Shown: positions 1 to 8,063, numbered from the stretch's first letter. The stretch is DNA of 49,886 nt from an uncultured Eubacteriales bacterium (GCA_900545175.1 UQYF01000019.1:1-49886), one strand, 5' to 3'. Notes: a model not told the origin generated them from the sequence alone. Made by a program: numbers and translations.

Positions 1-1
1 C

Positions 2-493
2 GGACTGGGCTATCCGGGAGGACCGAAGATTGATAAGGTGGCCAGGGAAGGAAATCCGGATGCTATCGCATTCCCACGTGCAAATATAGAAGATGCACCA
101 TATGACTTCAGCTTTAGCGGATTAAAATCAGCTGTTCTGAATTATATCAACGGATGCAGGATGAAGGGTGAAGAATACAACCAGGCAGATATCGCAGCTT
201 CTTTCCAGAAAGCAGTTACCGATGTACTGGTTGCGAAAGCTATGCATGCGGTGGAAGAATATAAGGTAGATAAATTTGCCATTGCAGGCGGTGTGGCATC
301 GAATAGTGCTCTCCGTGCAGCTATGAAAGAAGCATGTGAAGATCGGGGAGTAAAATTCTATTATCCATCTCCGATTTTCTGTACGGATAATGCAGCGATG
401 ATCGGGGTAGCGGCTTATTACGAATACATGAATGGAACCAGAAGCGGATGGGATCTAAATGCGGTTCCTAATCTGAAACTCGGTGAGCGTTAA
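2..493 (+). CDS. tsaD: tRNA N6-threonylcarbamoyladenosine synthase component TsaD, 3' fragment (cut by window edge)
   Basis: TsaD is the catalytic Kae1/Gcp-family protein that transfers threonylcarbamoyl to A37 of ANN-decoding tRNAs. Only the C-terminal part (about 163 residues) is present, because the reading frame is open at the left edge. It shows the family landmarks GLGYPGGPKID, FSFSGLKSAVLNYI, AGGVASNSALR and FCTDNAAMIG. The same landmarks appear in the complete tsaD at 47499-48584, but the two proteins clearly differ along their length, so this is a second, diverged copy. ispD follows 27 bp downstream. Identity is secure. Whether the gene is intact cannot be judged, because the 5' half lies outside the window. 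Confidence 0.93.
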   Translation, partial: GLGYPGGPKIDKVAREGNPDAIAFPRANIEDAPYDFSFSGLKSAVLNYINGCRMKGEEYNQADIAASFQKAVTDVLVAKAMHAVEEYKVDKFAIAGGVASNSALRAAMKEACEDRGVKFYYPSPIFCTDNAAMIGVAAYYEYMNGTRSGWDLNAVPNLKLGER

Positions 494-520
494 TTCCAAG
501 AAACAGGTGGTGAACAACAA

Positions 521-1246
521 ATGAAGAAGCGATGTGTGGCGATCGTACTTTCGGCAGGACAGGGAAAAAGAATGGGGACATCTATCCAGAAGCAGTATAT
601 AGAACTATGTGGAAAACCAATTATCTGTTACTGCCTGGAAGCATTTGAAAAGTCAGAAATTATTGATGATGTGATCATGGTAGCCGGAGCCGGGCAGGAA
701 GACTATGTGACAGAAGAAATTGTAAATAAATATCATTTTGGGAAAGTGCGTGCAGTAATCCCGGGCGGAAAAGAACGTTATGATTCTGTTTGGAATGGGT
801 TAAAGGCTATTCGTGACGGTATGGCCGGAGAAGAGGCAAAAGAAGGTTATGTCTATATTCATGACGGTGCCAGACCGTTCGTAGACGAACAGATTATAAA
901 GAGAGGCTATGCATGCGTAAAGGCAAATCGAGCATGTGTAGCAGGTGTGCCAAGCAAGGATACAGTAAAGATCGTAGATGAAAATCAATTTGCGGTCAAT
1001 ACACCTGTACGTAAATATGTATGGATTGTACAGACTCCGCAGGTATTTGAGACAGAGCTTATTACGCAGGCATATAAGAATCTGATGGAACATGACAGGG
1101 AAAATGTAACGGATGATGCCATGGTGGTAGAGCAGGAAATGCAGATTCCGGTGAAACTATATGAAGGTTCTTACTGTAATATTAAGATTACGACACCGGA
1201 AGATCTGGATACGGCAAAAGGATTTATTGAGCATATAAAAAGCTGA
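521..1246 (+). CDS. ispD: 2-C-methyl-D-erythritol 4-phosphate cytidylyltransferase (first copy)
   Basis: IspD activates MEP with CTP in the non-mevalonate isoprenoid pathway. The 241-residue protein has the family's usual length. The N-terminal nucleotide-binding loop LSAGQGKRMG and the later motifs PGGKERYDSV, IHDGARPF and the C-terminal NIKITTPEDL are all visible. The ATG at 521 follows an AGGTGGTGA ribosome binding site. It lies just downstream of a tsaD fragment, the same order as the second tsaD-ispD pair at the right end. The two IspD proteins are clearly homologous but strongly diverged. This gene uses GAA far more than GAG for Glu, unlike msmK, uvrB or secA, which favour GAG. A related CDP-ribitol/glycerol cytidylyltransferase is possible for one copy, but the motifs fit IspD. 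Confidence 0.9.
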   Translation: MKKRCVAIVLSAGQGKRMGTSIQKQYIELCGKPIICYCLEAFEKSEIIDDVIMVAGAGQEDYVTEEIVNKYHFGKVRAVIPGGKERYDSVWNGLKAIRDGMAGEEAKEGYVYIHDGARPFVDEQIIKRGYACVKANRACVAGVPSKDTVKIVDENQFAVNTPVRKYVWIVQTPQVFETELITQAYKNLMEHDRENVTDDAMVVEQEMQIPVKLYEGSYCNIKITTPEDLDTAKGFIEHIKS

Positions 1247-1348
1247 CCGGAGTCTGTGAATAAGTCTTTGCAAAGAACTGTATTTATATACAAAAAATAC
1301 AGGAAAATAAGAAAAACACAAAAAAATAAAAAAGTTTTAAAAAAGTAC

Positions 1349-1377
1349 TTGCATTTTTAAAAAACATGATATATAAT
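1349..1377 (+). promoter_or_regulatory. SigA-type promoter for the tRNA-Gln gene
   Basis: A -35 element TTGCAT (1349-1354) and a perfect -10 TATAAT (1372-1377) are separated by 17 bp inside very AT-rich DNA after ispD. The tRNA begins 74 bp beyond the -10, so a leader of about 65 nt would be removed by processing. Confidence 0.75.
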
Positions 1378-1451
1378 CAATATCGTTGAAACGCAAGGCA
1401 AGCGTCAGACAAGCCATTCAATAGAGTGGATGTGCTCAGCAGAGTACTCAT

Positions 1452-1522
1452 TGGGCTATAGCCAAATGGTAAGGCACTGGACTCTGACTCCAGCATTTCC
1501 AGGTTCGAGCCCTGGTAGCCCA
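1452..1522 (+). tRNA. tRNA-Gln (anticodon CTG)
   Basis: The acceptor arms TGGGCTA and TAGCCCA pair fully. The anticodon stem CTGGA/TCCAG encloses the loop CTCTGAC, giving anticodon CTG. The T-arm carries GGTTCGAGCC. The length is 71 nt and no CCA is encoded. Confidence 0.95.
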
Positions 1523-1525
1523 GTC

Positions 1526-1556
1526 AAAGGCATCACGTCAGCGTGATGCCTTTATT
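1526..1556 (+). terminator. Rho-independent terminator after tRNA-Gln
   Basis: A perfect 9-bp stem, GGCATCACG/CGTGATGCC with loop TCAG (1529-1550), is flanked by AAA on the left and TTTATT on the right. It begins a few bases after the tRNA. Confidence 0.85.
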
Positions 1557-1558
1557 GC

Positions 1559-1591
1559 ATAATAGGGAATTTTAACGTAATTTCCTATTAT
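1559..1591. repeat. Near-perfect inverted repeat between the two tRNA genes
   Basis: ATAATAGGGAATT (1559-1571) and AATTTCCTATTAT (1579-1591) form 13-bp arms, with one G:T pair when read as RNA, around the loop TTAACGT. It directly abuts the tRNA-Gln terminator and has no U-tract of its own. It could be a second processing or termination hairpin, or a scar at a sequence junction. No gene is supported between 1592 and 1688. Confidence 0.6.
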
Positions 1592-1688
1592 ACAATAAGT
1601 TATAACAGGTTTGTGTAATGTGTCATGATGGCAGTTACCACAGACAGGGAGGAAGCTTCTTTTGGCTCCCTTCTAAATTAGATAGTAT

Positions 1689-1776
1689 GGAAACGTATCG
1701 AAGTGGCCATAACGAGCTTGACTCGAAATCAAGTTGTCGGGCAACCGGCACGCGGGTTCGAATCCCGCCGTTTCCG
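1689..1776 (+). tRNA. tRNA-Ser (anticodon CGA)
   Basis: The acceptor arms GGAAACG/CGTTTCC, an anticodon stem CTTGA/TCAAG around the loop CTCGAAA (anticodon CGA), a long variable arm and the T-arm GGTTCGAATCC are all present. The 88-nt length is typical of a class II tRNA. An open frame runs across it, but it is an artefact. Confidence 0.95.
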
Positions 1777-1786
1777 TTTGCGTCAG

Positions 1787-1817
1787 GCACATTATGGGAG
1801 ACTATAATGTGCTATTT
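1787..1817 (+). terminator. Terminator after tRNA-Ser(CGA)
   Basis: Perfect 9-bp arms GCACATTAT/ATAATGTGC (1787-1795 and 1804-1812) are followed by TATTTT, 10 bp after the tRNA. Confidence 0.75.
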
Positions 1818-1820
1818 TCA

Positions 1821-1855
1821 TCTACCGGGAAATTTCGTTAAAATTTTCCGGCAGA
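1821..1855 (+). other. Strong hairpin just upstream of the thioesterase ribosome binding site
   Basis: 15-nt arms (1821-1835 and 1841-1855) pair with one mismatch and one G:T around the loop CGTTA. The hairpin ends 9 nt before the GGAAGGAGG ribosome binding site (1865-1873). There is no U-run after it, so it is a weak candidate for a terminator and a better one for a leader structure or mRNA 5' stabiliser. Confidence 0.5.
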
Positions 1856-1880
1856 TAAAAATTTGGAAGGAGGCTATTAT

Positions 1881-2603
1881 ATGTACAGCTATGATGCAAG
1901 AATAAGATATTCAGAGTGTGGAAGTGACAGGAAACTCACTATTCCGGCGCTTATCAATCTGTTTCAGAATTGTTCTTCGTTTCACTCGGAGGATGCCGGA
2001 GTCGGAATAGATTATGTTACGGAGCATGACGGAGCATGGTTTATTTTAAACTGGCAGATAGACATTGACGAAATGCCATCCTTCTGCGACAAGGTAAAGG
2101 TGTGTACGGTTCCGTATGAGTTCAAGGGCTTTTTCGGAAATCGTAATTTCTGGCTTGAAGATGAACACGGAAATATTCTTGTGAAGGCTGCGACATTGTG
2201 GTCTTACATGAATATAAAGACTTTAAGACCTATGAAGCCTGATGAAAAACAGCTTGAACACTATGAGCTGGGACAGAAACTTGACATGGAATACCTTCCG
2301 CGCAAGCTTGCGCTTGTTGAGGAGCTTAAGGAAGGCGAAGCGATACCGGTAAGGGCGGATATGATTGACACTAACAATCATGTCAATAATGGACAGTATA
2401 TAAATATTGCCATGGCTCTTATGGCACAGGATGAGCCTGAGCTTGCCGGAAAGCCTATAAGACGTGTGCTTGCCGAATATAAGAAATCAGCGGTCATGGG
2501 CGATACGTTCCATCCATATACAGGATATGCGGACGGCAGATATTATGTATGCCTTAAGGATGACAATGGCAATATCAATGTGATAGTTGTGTTTGAAATA
2601 TAG
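1881..2603 (+). CDS. Acyl-ACP thioesterase (FatA/FatB-like hotdog fold)
   Basis: The 240-residue protein resembles the acyl-ACP thioesterase family (double hotdog), which releases fatty acids from acyl carrier protein. The N-terminal part has the expected YSECGSDRKLTIPALINLFQ-type hotdog helix region, and the C-terminal half contains DTNNHVNNGQY (about residues 162-172), the N-x-H motif associated with catalysis in the plant and bacterial enzymes. The ATG at 1881 is preceded by GGAAGGAGG at ideal spacing, so a TTG-initiated extension upstream is unlikely. It runs 13 bp ahead of the CvfB-like gene and probably forms an operon with it. The cellular role in Clostridia (fatty acid export or membrane turnover) is inferred. 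Confidence 0.85.
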   Translation: MYSYDARIRYSECGSDRKLTIPALINLFQNCSSFHSEDAGVGIDYVTEHDGAWFILNWQIDIDEMPSFCDKVKVCTVPYEFKGFFGNRNFWLEDEHGNILVKAATLWSYMNIKTLRPMKPDEKQLEHYELGQKLDMEYLPRKLALVEELKEGEAIPVRADMIDTNNHVNNGQYINIAMALMAQDEPELAGKPIRRVLAEYKKSAVMGDTFHPYTGYADGRYYVCLKDDNGNINVIVVFEI

Positions 2604-2616
2604 AATGGAGAAAACG

Positions 2617-3444
2617 ATGATTAAAATTGGAGAAATTCAGGATTTAAAGATAGTAAAGAGAACGGACTTCGGCGTATATTTAGGAGATGAGACGGAGAAG
2701 GTGCTGCTTCCTAGAAAACAGGTTCCTGAGGATGCAGTTATAGGAGACTCGGTGACTGTATTCATATACAGGGATTCGCAGGATCGCCTTGTAGCTACTA
2801 CGCGTGAGCCTATGCTTGTGCTTGGACAGGTTGCAAGGCTTGAAGTTAAGGATACAGGTAAGATAGGCGCATTTCTTGACTGGGGACTTGAAAAGGATCT
2901 TTTCCTGCCGTTTAAGGAGCAGACATACAAGGTGCGTCCGGGTGATGACTGTCTTGTAGCTCTCTATGTTGACAAGAGCGGAAGACTTTGCGCGACCATG
3001 AATGTCTATAAGTATCTTAAAGGGACAACACAGTACAGACGCGGCGATATGGTGAGCGGAACGGCATACCAGTATATTGAAAAGTTCGGAATGTATGTCG
3101 CTGTTGACGACATGTATCAGGGACTTATCCCTAAGAAAGAGTGCTACGGTGTTCTGAACGTGGGAGATAAGCTCACGGGACTCAGAGTCACAAATGTCAC
3201 AGCAGATGGCAGACTTGAGCTTGCTGTGCGCGAGGTAGGCTACCTTCAGCGTGACGATGATGCCGCTAAGATACTTGAGACGATAGAGGAGTTTGACGGT
3301 GTGCTTCCGTTTAGCGATAAAGCATCCCCTGAGGTTATAAAGCGTGAGCTTGGAATGAGCAAGGCATCCTTTAAGAGAGCTGTGGGAAAGCTTCTTAAGG
3401 AAGGAAAGATTGAACTGTCTGAGACATCCATAAGACTTAAATAA
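2617..3444 (+). CDS. cvfB: S1-domain RNA-binding protein, CvfB/YitL-like
   Basis: The 275-residue protein carries tandem S1-type beta-barrel repeats. The first spans about residues 1-60 (GEIQDLKIVKRTDFGVYLG), the second about 70-130 (KDTGKIGAFLDWGLEKDLFLP), and a third follows (IEKFGMYVAVDDMYQGLIP). It ends in a winged-helix segment (LPFSDKASPEVIKRELGMSK). This matches the CvfB family of RNA-binding regulators. GGAG at 2607-2610 places the start at the ATG at 2617 rather than at the in-frame ATG at 2605. It is likely cotranscribed with the thioesterase. The exact RNA targets are unknown. Confidence 0.88.
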   Translation: MIKIGEIQDLKIVKRTDFGVYLGDETEKVLLPRKQVPEDAVIGDSVTVFIYRDSQDRLVATTREPMLVLGQVARLEVKDTGKIGAFLDWGLEKDLFLPFKEQTYKVRPGDDCLVALYVDKSGRLCATMNVYKYLKGTTQYRRGDMVSGTAYQYIEKFGMYVAVDDMYQGLIPKKECYGVLNVGDKLTGLRVTNVTADGRLELAVREVGYLQRDDDAAKILETIEEFDGVLPFSDKASPEVIKRELGMSKASFKRAVGKLLKEGKIELSETSIRLK

Positions 3445-3488
3445 AAAACTGCCGTGTCTGATATTGTTATCAGATACGGCAGTATTTC
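3443..3488. terminator. Bidirectional terminator between cvfB and yjfB
   Basis: 16-nt arms (3448-3463 and 3468-3483) around the loop TTGT pair with a single G:T. An A-run lies on the left, which becomes the U-run for the minus-strand gene, and ATTTCG lies on the right. It serves convergent genes. Confidence 0.85.
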
Positions 3489-3522
3489 GTATACACTAAA
3501 ATGTCATGAAGCTTCAGGTATG

Positions 3523-3699
3523 CTATACCTGAACGTCAATGTTGGCACCAAGATTCGGATTGACGGACATCTCCATCATCTTCTTCATGCCATCACCGAG
3601 AGTCTCAATAGTGTCAAGGTTCTTCGCAAGCATTGCGATTCCGACCTGAGAGTTTACATCAGCAAGACTCATGCTGGAAGAAAGAGCTGTTATATCCAT
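3523..3699 (-). CDS. yjfB: YjfB-family small putative motility protein
   Basis: This 58-residue protein starts MDITALSSSMSLADVN, contains a helical middle (VGIAMLAKNLDTIE, then LGDGMKKMMEMS) and ends VNPNLGANIDVQV, the recognisable shape of the YjfB family (annotated as putative motility protein). The start is set by a GGGAGG ribosome binding site on the minus strand; longer open frames upstream are not needed. It has its own promoter at 3749-3777 and converges on cvfB. Together with the cheW at 37.9 kb it suggests the host is motile or descends from motile relatives. The biochemical role of the family is not known to me. Confidence 0.85.
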   Translation of the reverse strand: MDITALSSSMSLADVNSQVGIAMLAKNLDTIETLGDGMKKMMEMSVNPNLGANIDVQV

Positions 3700-3748
3700 G
3701 AAAATACCTCCCTTCTCATTGAAAACACAGCTAAAACCATACACAATA

Positions 3749-3777
3749 TTTATAGCATATATGATAAAAATTAACAA
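3749..3777 (-). promoter_or_regulatory. SigA-type promoter for yjfB
   Basis: Read on the minus strand, TTGTTA (3777-3772), a 17-bp spacer and TATAAA (3754-3749) with an upstream TG (extended -10) are present. The start codon is 50 bp from the -10. The remaining gap up to msmK (3778-3971) is AT-rich with no gene. Confidence 0.65.
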
Positions 3778-3971
3778 GCAGTTATTGAAAAAATGCATTA
3801 AATTATTATTTTTTTGTATAAAATGTAATAAAAATGTAAATAATATTTTGTTTATATGCAAAATAGACAAATTCCCGCAGGTATTTTCGGCTATTTGGGG
3901 TATGGCATTTGAACAAGTATTATTGTAGAATAATGATAGTGAAAACGGAAAATACTTTAGGAGGTATAATA

Positions 3972-5078
3972 ATGGCTAGTTTATCACTTAAAAATGTATG
4001 TAAAGTATATCCTAACGGTTTCGTAGCAGTTAAGGATTTCAACCTTGAGATTGAAGATAAGGAATTCATCATTTTCGTAGGACCATCCGGTTGTGGTAAG
4101 TCTACAACACTTCGTATGATAGCAGGACTTGAGGAGATCAGCTCCGGTGAGCTTTGGATCGGTGACAAGCAGGTTAATGATGTAGAGCCTAAGGACAGAG
4201 ATATCGCGATGGTATTCCAGAACTACGCTCTTTATCCACATATGTCAGTATATGACAACATGGCATTCGGACTTAAGTTAAGAAAGGTTCCTAAGGCAGA
4301 GATTGATAAGCAGGTACATGAGGCTGCTAAGATTCTTGATATCGAGCATCTTCTTGATCGTAAGCCAAAGGCTCTTTCAGGTGGTCAGAGACAGAGAGTT
4401 GCTATGGGACGTGCTATCGTTCGTAATCCTAAGGTATTCCTTATGGATGAGCCTCTTTCAAACCTCGATGCTAAGTTAAGAGTACAGATGAGAATTGAGA
4501 TTTCTAAGTTACATCAGAGACTTCAGACAACAATCATCTATGTAACTCATGACCAGACAGAGGCTATGACACTTGGTACAAGAATTGTAGTTCTTAAGGA
4601 TGGTATCATTCAGCAGGTAGATACACCACAGAACCTTTACAACCAGCCACAGAACGTATTCGTTGCAGGTTTCATTGGTTCCCCTCAGATGAATCTTGTT
4701 GATGCTAAGCTTGTTAAGAACGGTGATGATATGGTTCTTATGTTCGGCAGCAACTCAGTTAAGTTACCTAAGTCTAAGGCAGATAAGCTTGGTGCTTATG
4801 TTGATAAGACTGTTGTAATGGGTATCCGTCCGGAGGATCTTAACGATACAGAGATGTTCATCGCTAACTCTCCTGACAGCGTAATCGAGGCTGAGATTCG
4901 TGTATACGAGCTCCTCGGTGCAGAAGTTTACCTTTACTTTGATATCGAGGATAAGAGCTGTACAGCAAGAGTTAACCCTCGTACAACAGCTCGTCCTGGT
5001 GACAAGATTAAGCTTGCACTTGATATGACTAAGCTTCACCTCTTCGATAAGGATACAGAGTTAGTAATTCCTTGCTAA
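3972..5078 (+). CDS. msmK: Sugar ABC transporter ATP-binding protein, MsmK/UgpC family, without adjacent permease
   Basis: This 368-residue protein energises carbohydrate importers. Walker A GPSGCGKST (37-45), signature LSGGQRQR (135-142) and Walker B FLMDEPLSNLD (156-166) are intact, and the C-terminal third is the MalK-type OB-fold regulatory domain. The ATG at 3972 follows AGGAGG at 3959-3964. No substrate-binding protein or permease is nearby, so it is probably the shared ATPase of several sugar ABC systems, as MsmK is in streptococci and other Firmicutes. Codon use is strongly biased (Lys AAG, Glu GAG), consistent with high expression. A cre-like half site, TGAAAACGG (3940-3948), precedes the ribosome binding site; this is only suggestive of carbon control. 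Confidence 0.93.
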   Translation: MASLSLKNVCKVYPNGFVAVKDFNLEIEDKEFIIFVGPSGCGKSTTLRMIAGLEEISSGELWIGDKQVNDVEPKDRDIAMVFQNYALYPHMSVYDNMAFGLKLRKVPKAEIDKQVHEAAKILDIEHLLDRKPKALSGGQRQRVAMGRAIVRNPKVFLMDEPLSNLDAKLRVQMRIEISKLHQRLQTTIIYVTHDQTEAMTLGTRIVVLKDGIIQQVDTPQNLYNQPQNVFVAGFIGSPQMNLVDAKLVKNGDDMVLMFGSNSVKLPKSKADKLGAYVDKTVVMGIRPEDLNDTEMFIANSPDSVIEAEIRVYELLGAEVYLYFDIEDKSCTARVNPRTTARPGDKIKLALDMTKLHLFDKDTELVIPC

Positions 5079-5128
5079 TTGTTATATACATATCGGACAG
5101 GATTGATAAGTAATATAATGCAAATATT

Positions 5129-5171
5129 GAGGAAATACACTAAAAATAGTGTATTTCCTCTTTTTTTTTTC
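5129..5171 (+). terminator. Strong rho-independent terminator after msmK
   Basis: A perfect 14-bp stem GAGGAAATACACTA/TAGTGTATTTCCTC with an AAAA loop (5129-5160) is followed by a run of more than ten T. Confidence 0.95.
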
Positions 5172-5249
5172 TCGATTTTGTTTTACAATAAATAGTGACA
5201 ATTTATAATCTTTTTATGTATTTTATATAATGAAAGTAGAGGTTACCGC

Positions 5250-6338
5250 ATGATTTCAAATCAGATTTTACAGAACACGATAGAAGGACTGAAGTCAATA
5301 ACCAGAATTGATTTATGTATAATGGATACAGAGGGTAAGACTCTCGCAACAACATTTCCGGAGTCTGATGGATATGAGGAAGCTGTTCTCAGCTTTGCGG
5401 GTTCACCGGCAGACAGTCAGGTTATTCAGGGATATCAGTTTTTTAAGGTATTTGATGATAAACAGTTAGAATATGTGCTGTTGGCAAAGGGCGGCAGCGA
5501 TGATGTATATATGATCGGCAAGATTGCAACATTTCAGATACAGAATCTTCTTGTCGCATACAAGGAGAGATTCGATAAGGATAATTTTATAAAGAATCTT
5601 CTTCTTGATAATCTTCTTCTTGTTGATATATATAACAGAGCTAAGAAGCTTCACATTGAGACAGATGTGAGGAGACTTGTGTTCATAGTTGAGACTAAGC
5701 ATGAGAAGGATAACAATGCACTTGAGACATTGAGAACACTTTTTGCATCCAAGGCAAAGGACTTTATAACGGCAGTTGATGAGAAGAATATCATAATAGT
5801 CAAGGAGCTGAAGGCGAATGAAGGCTATGATGAGATGAATCAGGTCGCTCTTACAGTACTCGACACGCTCAACTCCGAAGCTATGAGCAAAGTACATATC
5901 GCTTATGGCACTATAGTGAATGAGATTAAGGAAGTGTCAAGGTCTTACAAGGAAGCTAAGATGGCACTTGATATCGGTAAGATTTTCTACGGTGACAGAA
6001 ATGTCGTATCATACACTAAGCTCGGTATCGGAAGACTTATCTATCAGCTCTCCATGTCTCATTGCAAAATGTTCATCAAGGAGATATTCGGGGGACAGAA
6101 TCCGGATGATTTTGATGAGGAGACTCTCACGACAATCAATAAGTTCTTTGAGAACAGCCTGAATGTGTCTGAGACATCGAGACAGCTTTTCATACACAGA
6201 AATACACTTGTATATCGTCTTGATAAGATACAGAAGAATACAGGACTTGACCTCAGAGTATTTGATGATGCAATCACATTTAAGATTGCACTTATGGTTC
6301 GTGATTATATGAAATATATGGAATCACTTGATTATTAA
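5250..6338 (+). CDS. CdaR/PucR-type transcriptional regulator
   Basis: This 362-residue protein has a sensor-like N-terminal half, a middle segment resembling the GGDEF-like region of CdaR proteins, and a C-terminal PucR-type helix-turn-helix (about residues 295-355) with the pattern LNVSETSRQLFIHRNTLVYRLDKI. CdaR family members respond to sugar diacids in proteobacteria; the ligand in Clostridia is not established. It sits right after msmK but behind a strong terminator, so it is separately transcribed. The neighbourhood suggests a role in carbohydrate control, by inference only. The ATG at 5250 has AGAGG upstream. Confidence 0.85.
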   Translation: MISNQILQNTIEGLKSITRIDLCIMDTEGKTLATTFPESDGYEEAVLSFAGSPADSQVIQGYQFFKVFDDKQLEYVLLAKGGSDDVYMIGKIATFQIQNLLVAYKERFDKDNFIKNLLLDNLLLVDIYNRAKKLHIETDVRRLVFIVETKHEKDNNALETLRTLFASKAKDFITAVDEKNIIIVKELKANEGYDEMNQVALTVLDTLNSEAMSKVHIAYGTIVNEIKEVSRSYKEAKMALDIGKIFYGDRNVVSYTKLGIGRLIYQLSMSHCKMFIKEIFGGQNPDDFDEETLTTINKFFENSLNVSETSRQLFIHRNTLVYRLDKIQKNTGLDLRVFDDAITFKIALMVRDYMKYMESLDY

Positions 6339-6449
6339 TTGCATGTCAGTTTATAATGGCAATATCGTGGTCGCTAACTATAGACCATAAAATGGAAAAC
6401 TGGTATTGCCAGTAGAACCGCATAAGAACTTAGGGGAGGCATAAGAGAC

Positions 6450-7136
6450 ATGCTTATATTGGAAAATGTATGCAAGACATACTCAAGCGGCTTCCCGGCG
6501 CTGAATAATATCAGTCTCCGTGTGGAGAAGGGTGAGTTTGTGTTTATCGTCGGGCAGAGCGGCGCAGGTAAATCGACGCTCATTAAGCTGTTGCTTAAGG
6601 AGCTTGAGCCGACATCGGGTCATATATTTATAAACGGAAAGAACCTTGGAAGAGCTAAGAGAAGGGAGCTTCCGCTTATAAGGCGTGACATGGGAGTCGT
6701 ATTTCAGGATTTCAGGCTGCTTGAAGACAGAAATATTTATGATAATATAGCGTTTGCACAGAAGGTTATTGAGGTTCCTAACAGAAGAATACGCTCGGAA
6801 GTGCTTTCGATGCTTTCGATGGTCGGACTTCTTGAAAAATACAGGAATTTTCCTTCACAGCTTTCAGGCGGTGAGCAGCAGAGAGCTGCCATTGCAAGAG
6901 CACTCATAAATAAGCCGGCAATACTTCTTGCCGATGAGCCTACAGGAAATCTTGATAATGCCAATTCATGGGAGATTATGAAGCTTCTTGAGGAGGCGAA
7001 CAGAAGAGGGACGACAGTTGTTGTCGTCACACATAATATGGATTTGGTGCAGACTATGAAAAAGAGAGTAATCACTATTGATCATGGTGAGATTGTCTCA
7101 GATGAGAGATGGGAGGATTACGGATATGAAGATTAG
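6450..7136 (+). CDS. ftsE: Cell division ATP-binding protein FtsE
   Basis: FtsE is the ATPase of the FtsEX complex, which sits at the division site and controls peptidoglycan hydrolases outside the cell. The 228-residue protein has Walker A GQSGAGKST (35-43), signature LSGGEQQR (138-145) and Walker B ILLADEPTGNLD (158-169). The start has a GGGGAGG ribosome binding site at 6433-6439. Its last codons overlap ftsX by 11 bp, implying translational coupling. The downstream PcsB-like hydrolase and CtpA make this a division and cell-wall operon. Confidence 0.96.
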   Translation: MLILENVCKTYSSGFPALNNISLRVEKGEFVFIVGQSGAGKSTLIKLLLKELEPTSGHIFINGKNLGRAKRRELPLIRRDMGVVFQDFRLLEDRNIYDNIAFAQKVIEVPNRRIRSEVLSMLSMVGLLEKYRNFPSQLSGGEQQRAAIARALINKPAILLADEPTGNLDNANSWEIMKLLEEANRRGTTVVVVTHNMDLVQTMKKRVITIDHGEIVSDERWEDYGYED

Positions 7137-8034
7137 TTCACTTGGTTACTGCATAAAGCAGGGCTTTAAGAATATATACAGGAACAGGCTCTTTTCCCTT
7201 GCTTCGGTTGCAACCATGGCGGCATGTATTTTTCTGTTCGGAATATTTTTCTGTGTAGCGCAGAATGTATCATACATGGTAACAGAAGTTGAGAAAAATA
7301 CATGTCTCACAGTTTTCTTTGATGTAGGTACGAGTGATGCAAGAATTGAGTCCATCGGAAAGACGATTCAACAGATGGAGAATGTATCTCTGATAGAATA
7401 CACATCCCCGGAGGAAGCATGGGAGAAGTACAAGGTTAAGTATTTCGGCGACAGGATGGATCTTGCAGATGGTTTTGAGGAGGATAATCCTCTTGCAAAT
7501 TCCGCTTCATACACGGTATATCTTGACAGCGCAGAGGCGCTAAGCACCGTTTCGGCTAATGTTGAGAAGATAGATGGTGTGCGTTCCGTTAAGCGTTCAG
7601 AGGTCACTGCCAATTCTCTTACTGACATGAATGGTCTGGTCAGCATGATATCGCTTACAATGATAGTTGTGCTATTCCTTGTTGCATGGTTCCTCATAGG
7701 AAATACCGTATCTGTCGGTATTGCAGTCCGCAAGGAAGAGATTGCGATAATGAAGCTTATAGGAGCTAAGAACGGCTTTGTTCGTGCGCCGTTTATTGTT
7801 GAGGGAATTGTGATTGGCTTTGTGGGTGCGATGGTTCCGATGGTAGTGATTTATTATCTTTACGAAAATGTTGTATACTACATTATCAACAGATTTACAT
7901 TTTTGTCGAATATACTTGTATTTCTTCCTGTTAAGACTGTATTTTCTACGCTTCTGCCGGTGGCAGCGGTGCTTGGAATCGGAATAGGCTTTTTGGGAAG
8001 TTATACAACACTTCGGAAACATCTTAAAGTATAA
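7126..8034 (+). CDS. ftsX: Cell division membrane protein FtsX
   Basis: This 302-residue membrane protein partners FtsE. One transmembrane helix lies near residues 22-45, followed by an extracellular domain of about 120 residues that would bind the hydrolase, then three membrane segments in the C-terminal half (SMISLTMIVVLFLVAWFLI, IVEGIVIGFVGAMVPMVVIYYL, LLPVAAVLGIGIGFLGSY), the FtsX topology. The ATG at 7126 is chosen because GGGAGGA (7111-7117) sits in front of it. An upstream start at 7078 would place more of the protein inside ftsE and lacks a good site. Confidence 0.95.
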   Translation: MKISSLGYCIKQGFKNIYRNRLFSLASVATMAACIFLFGIFFCVAQNVSYMVTEVEKNTCLTVFFDVGTSDARIESIGKTIQQMENVSLIEYTSPEEAWEKYKVKYFGDRMDLADGFEEDNPLANSASYTVYLDSAEALSTVSANVEKIDGVRSVKRSEVTANSLTDMNGLVSMISLTMIVVLFLVAWFLIGNTVSVGIAVRKEEIAIMKLIGAKNGFVRAPFIVEGIVIGFVGAMVPMVVIYYLYENVVYYIINRFTFLSNILVFLPVKTVFSTLLPVAAVLGIGIGFLGSYTTLRKHLKV

Positions 8035-8063
8035 GTGGGGAGATACTTAAGGGAGGAATGGTT

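Noticed and set aside
1618..1905. Plus-strand open frame of 95 codons
   Set aside because: It runs straight across tRNA-Ser(CGA) and has no ribosome binding site.
3940..3954. CcpA cre site before msmK
   Set aside because: Only the left half of the consensus fits; kept only as a remark in the gene entry.
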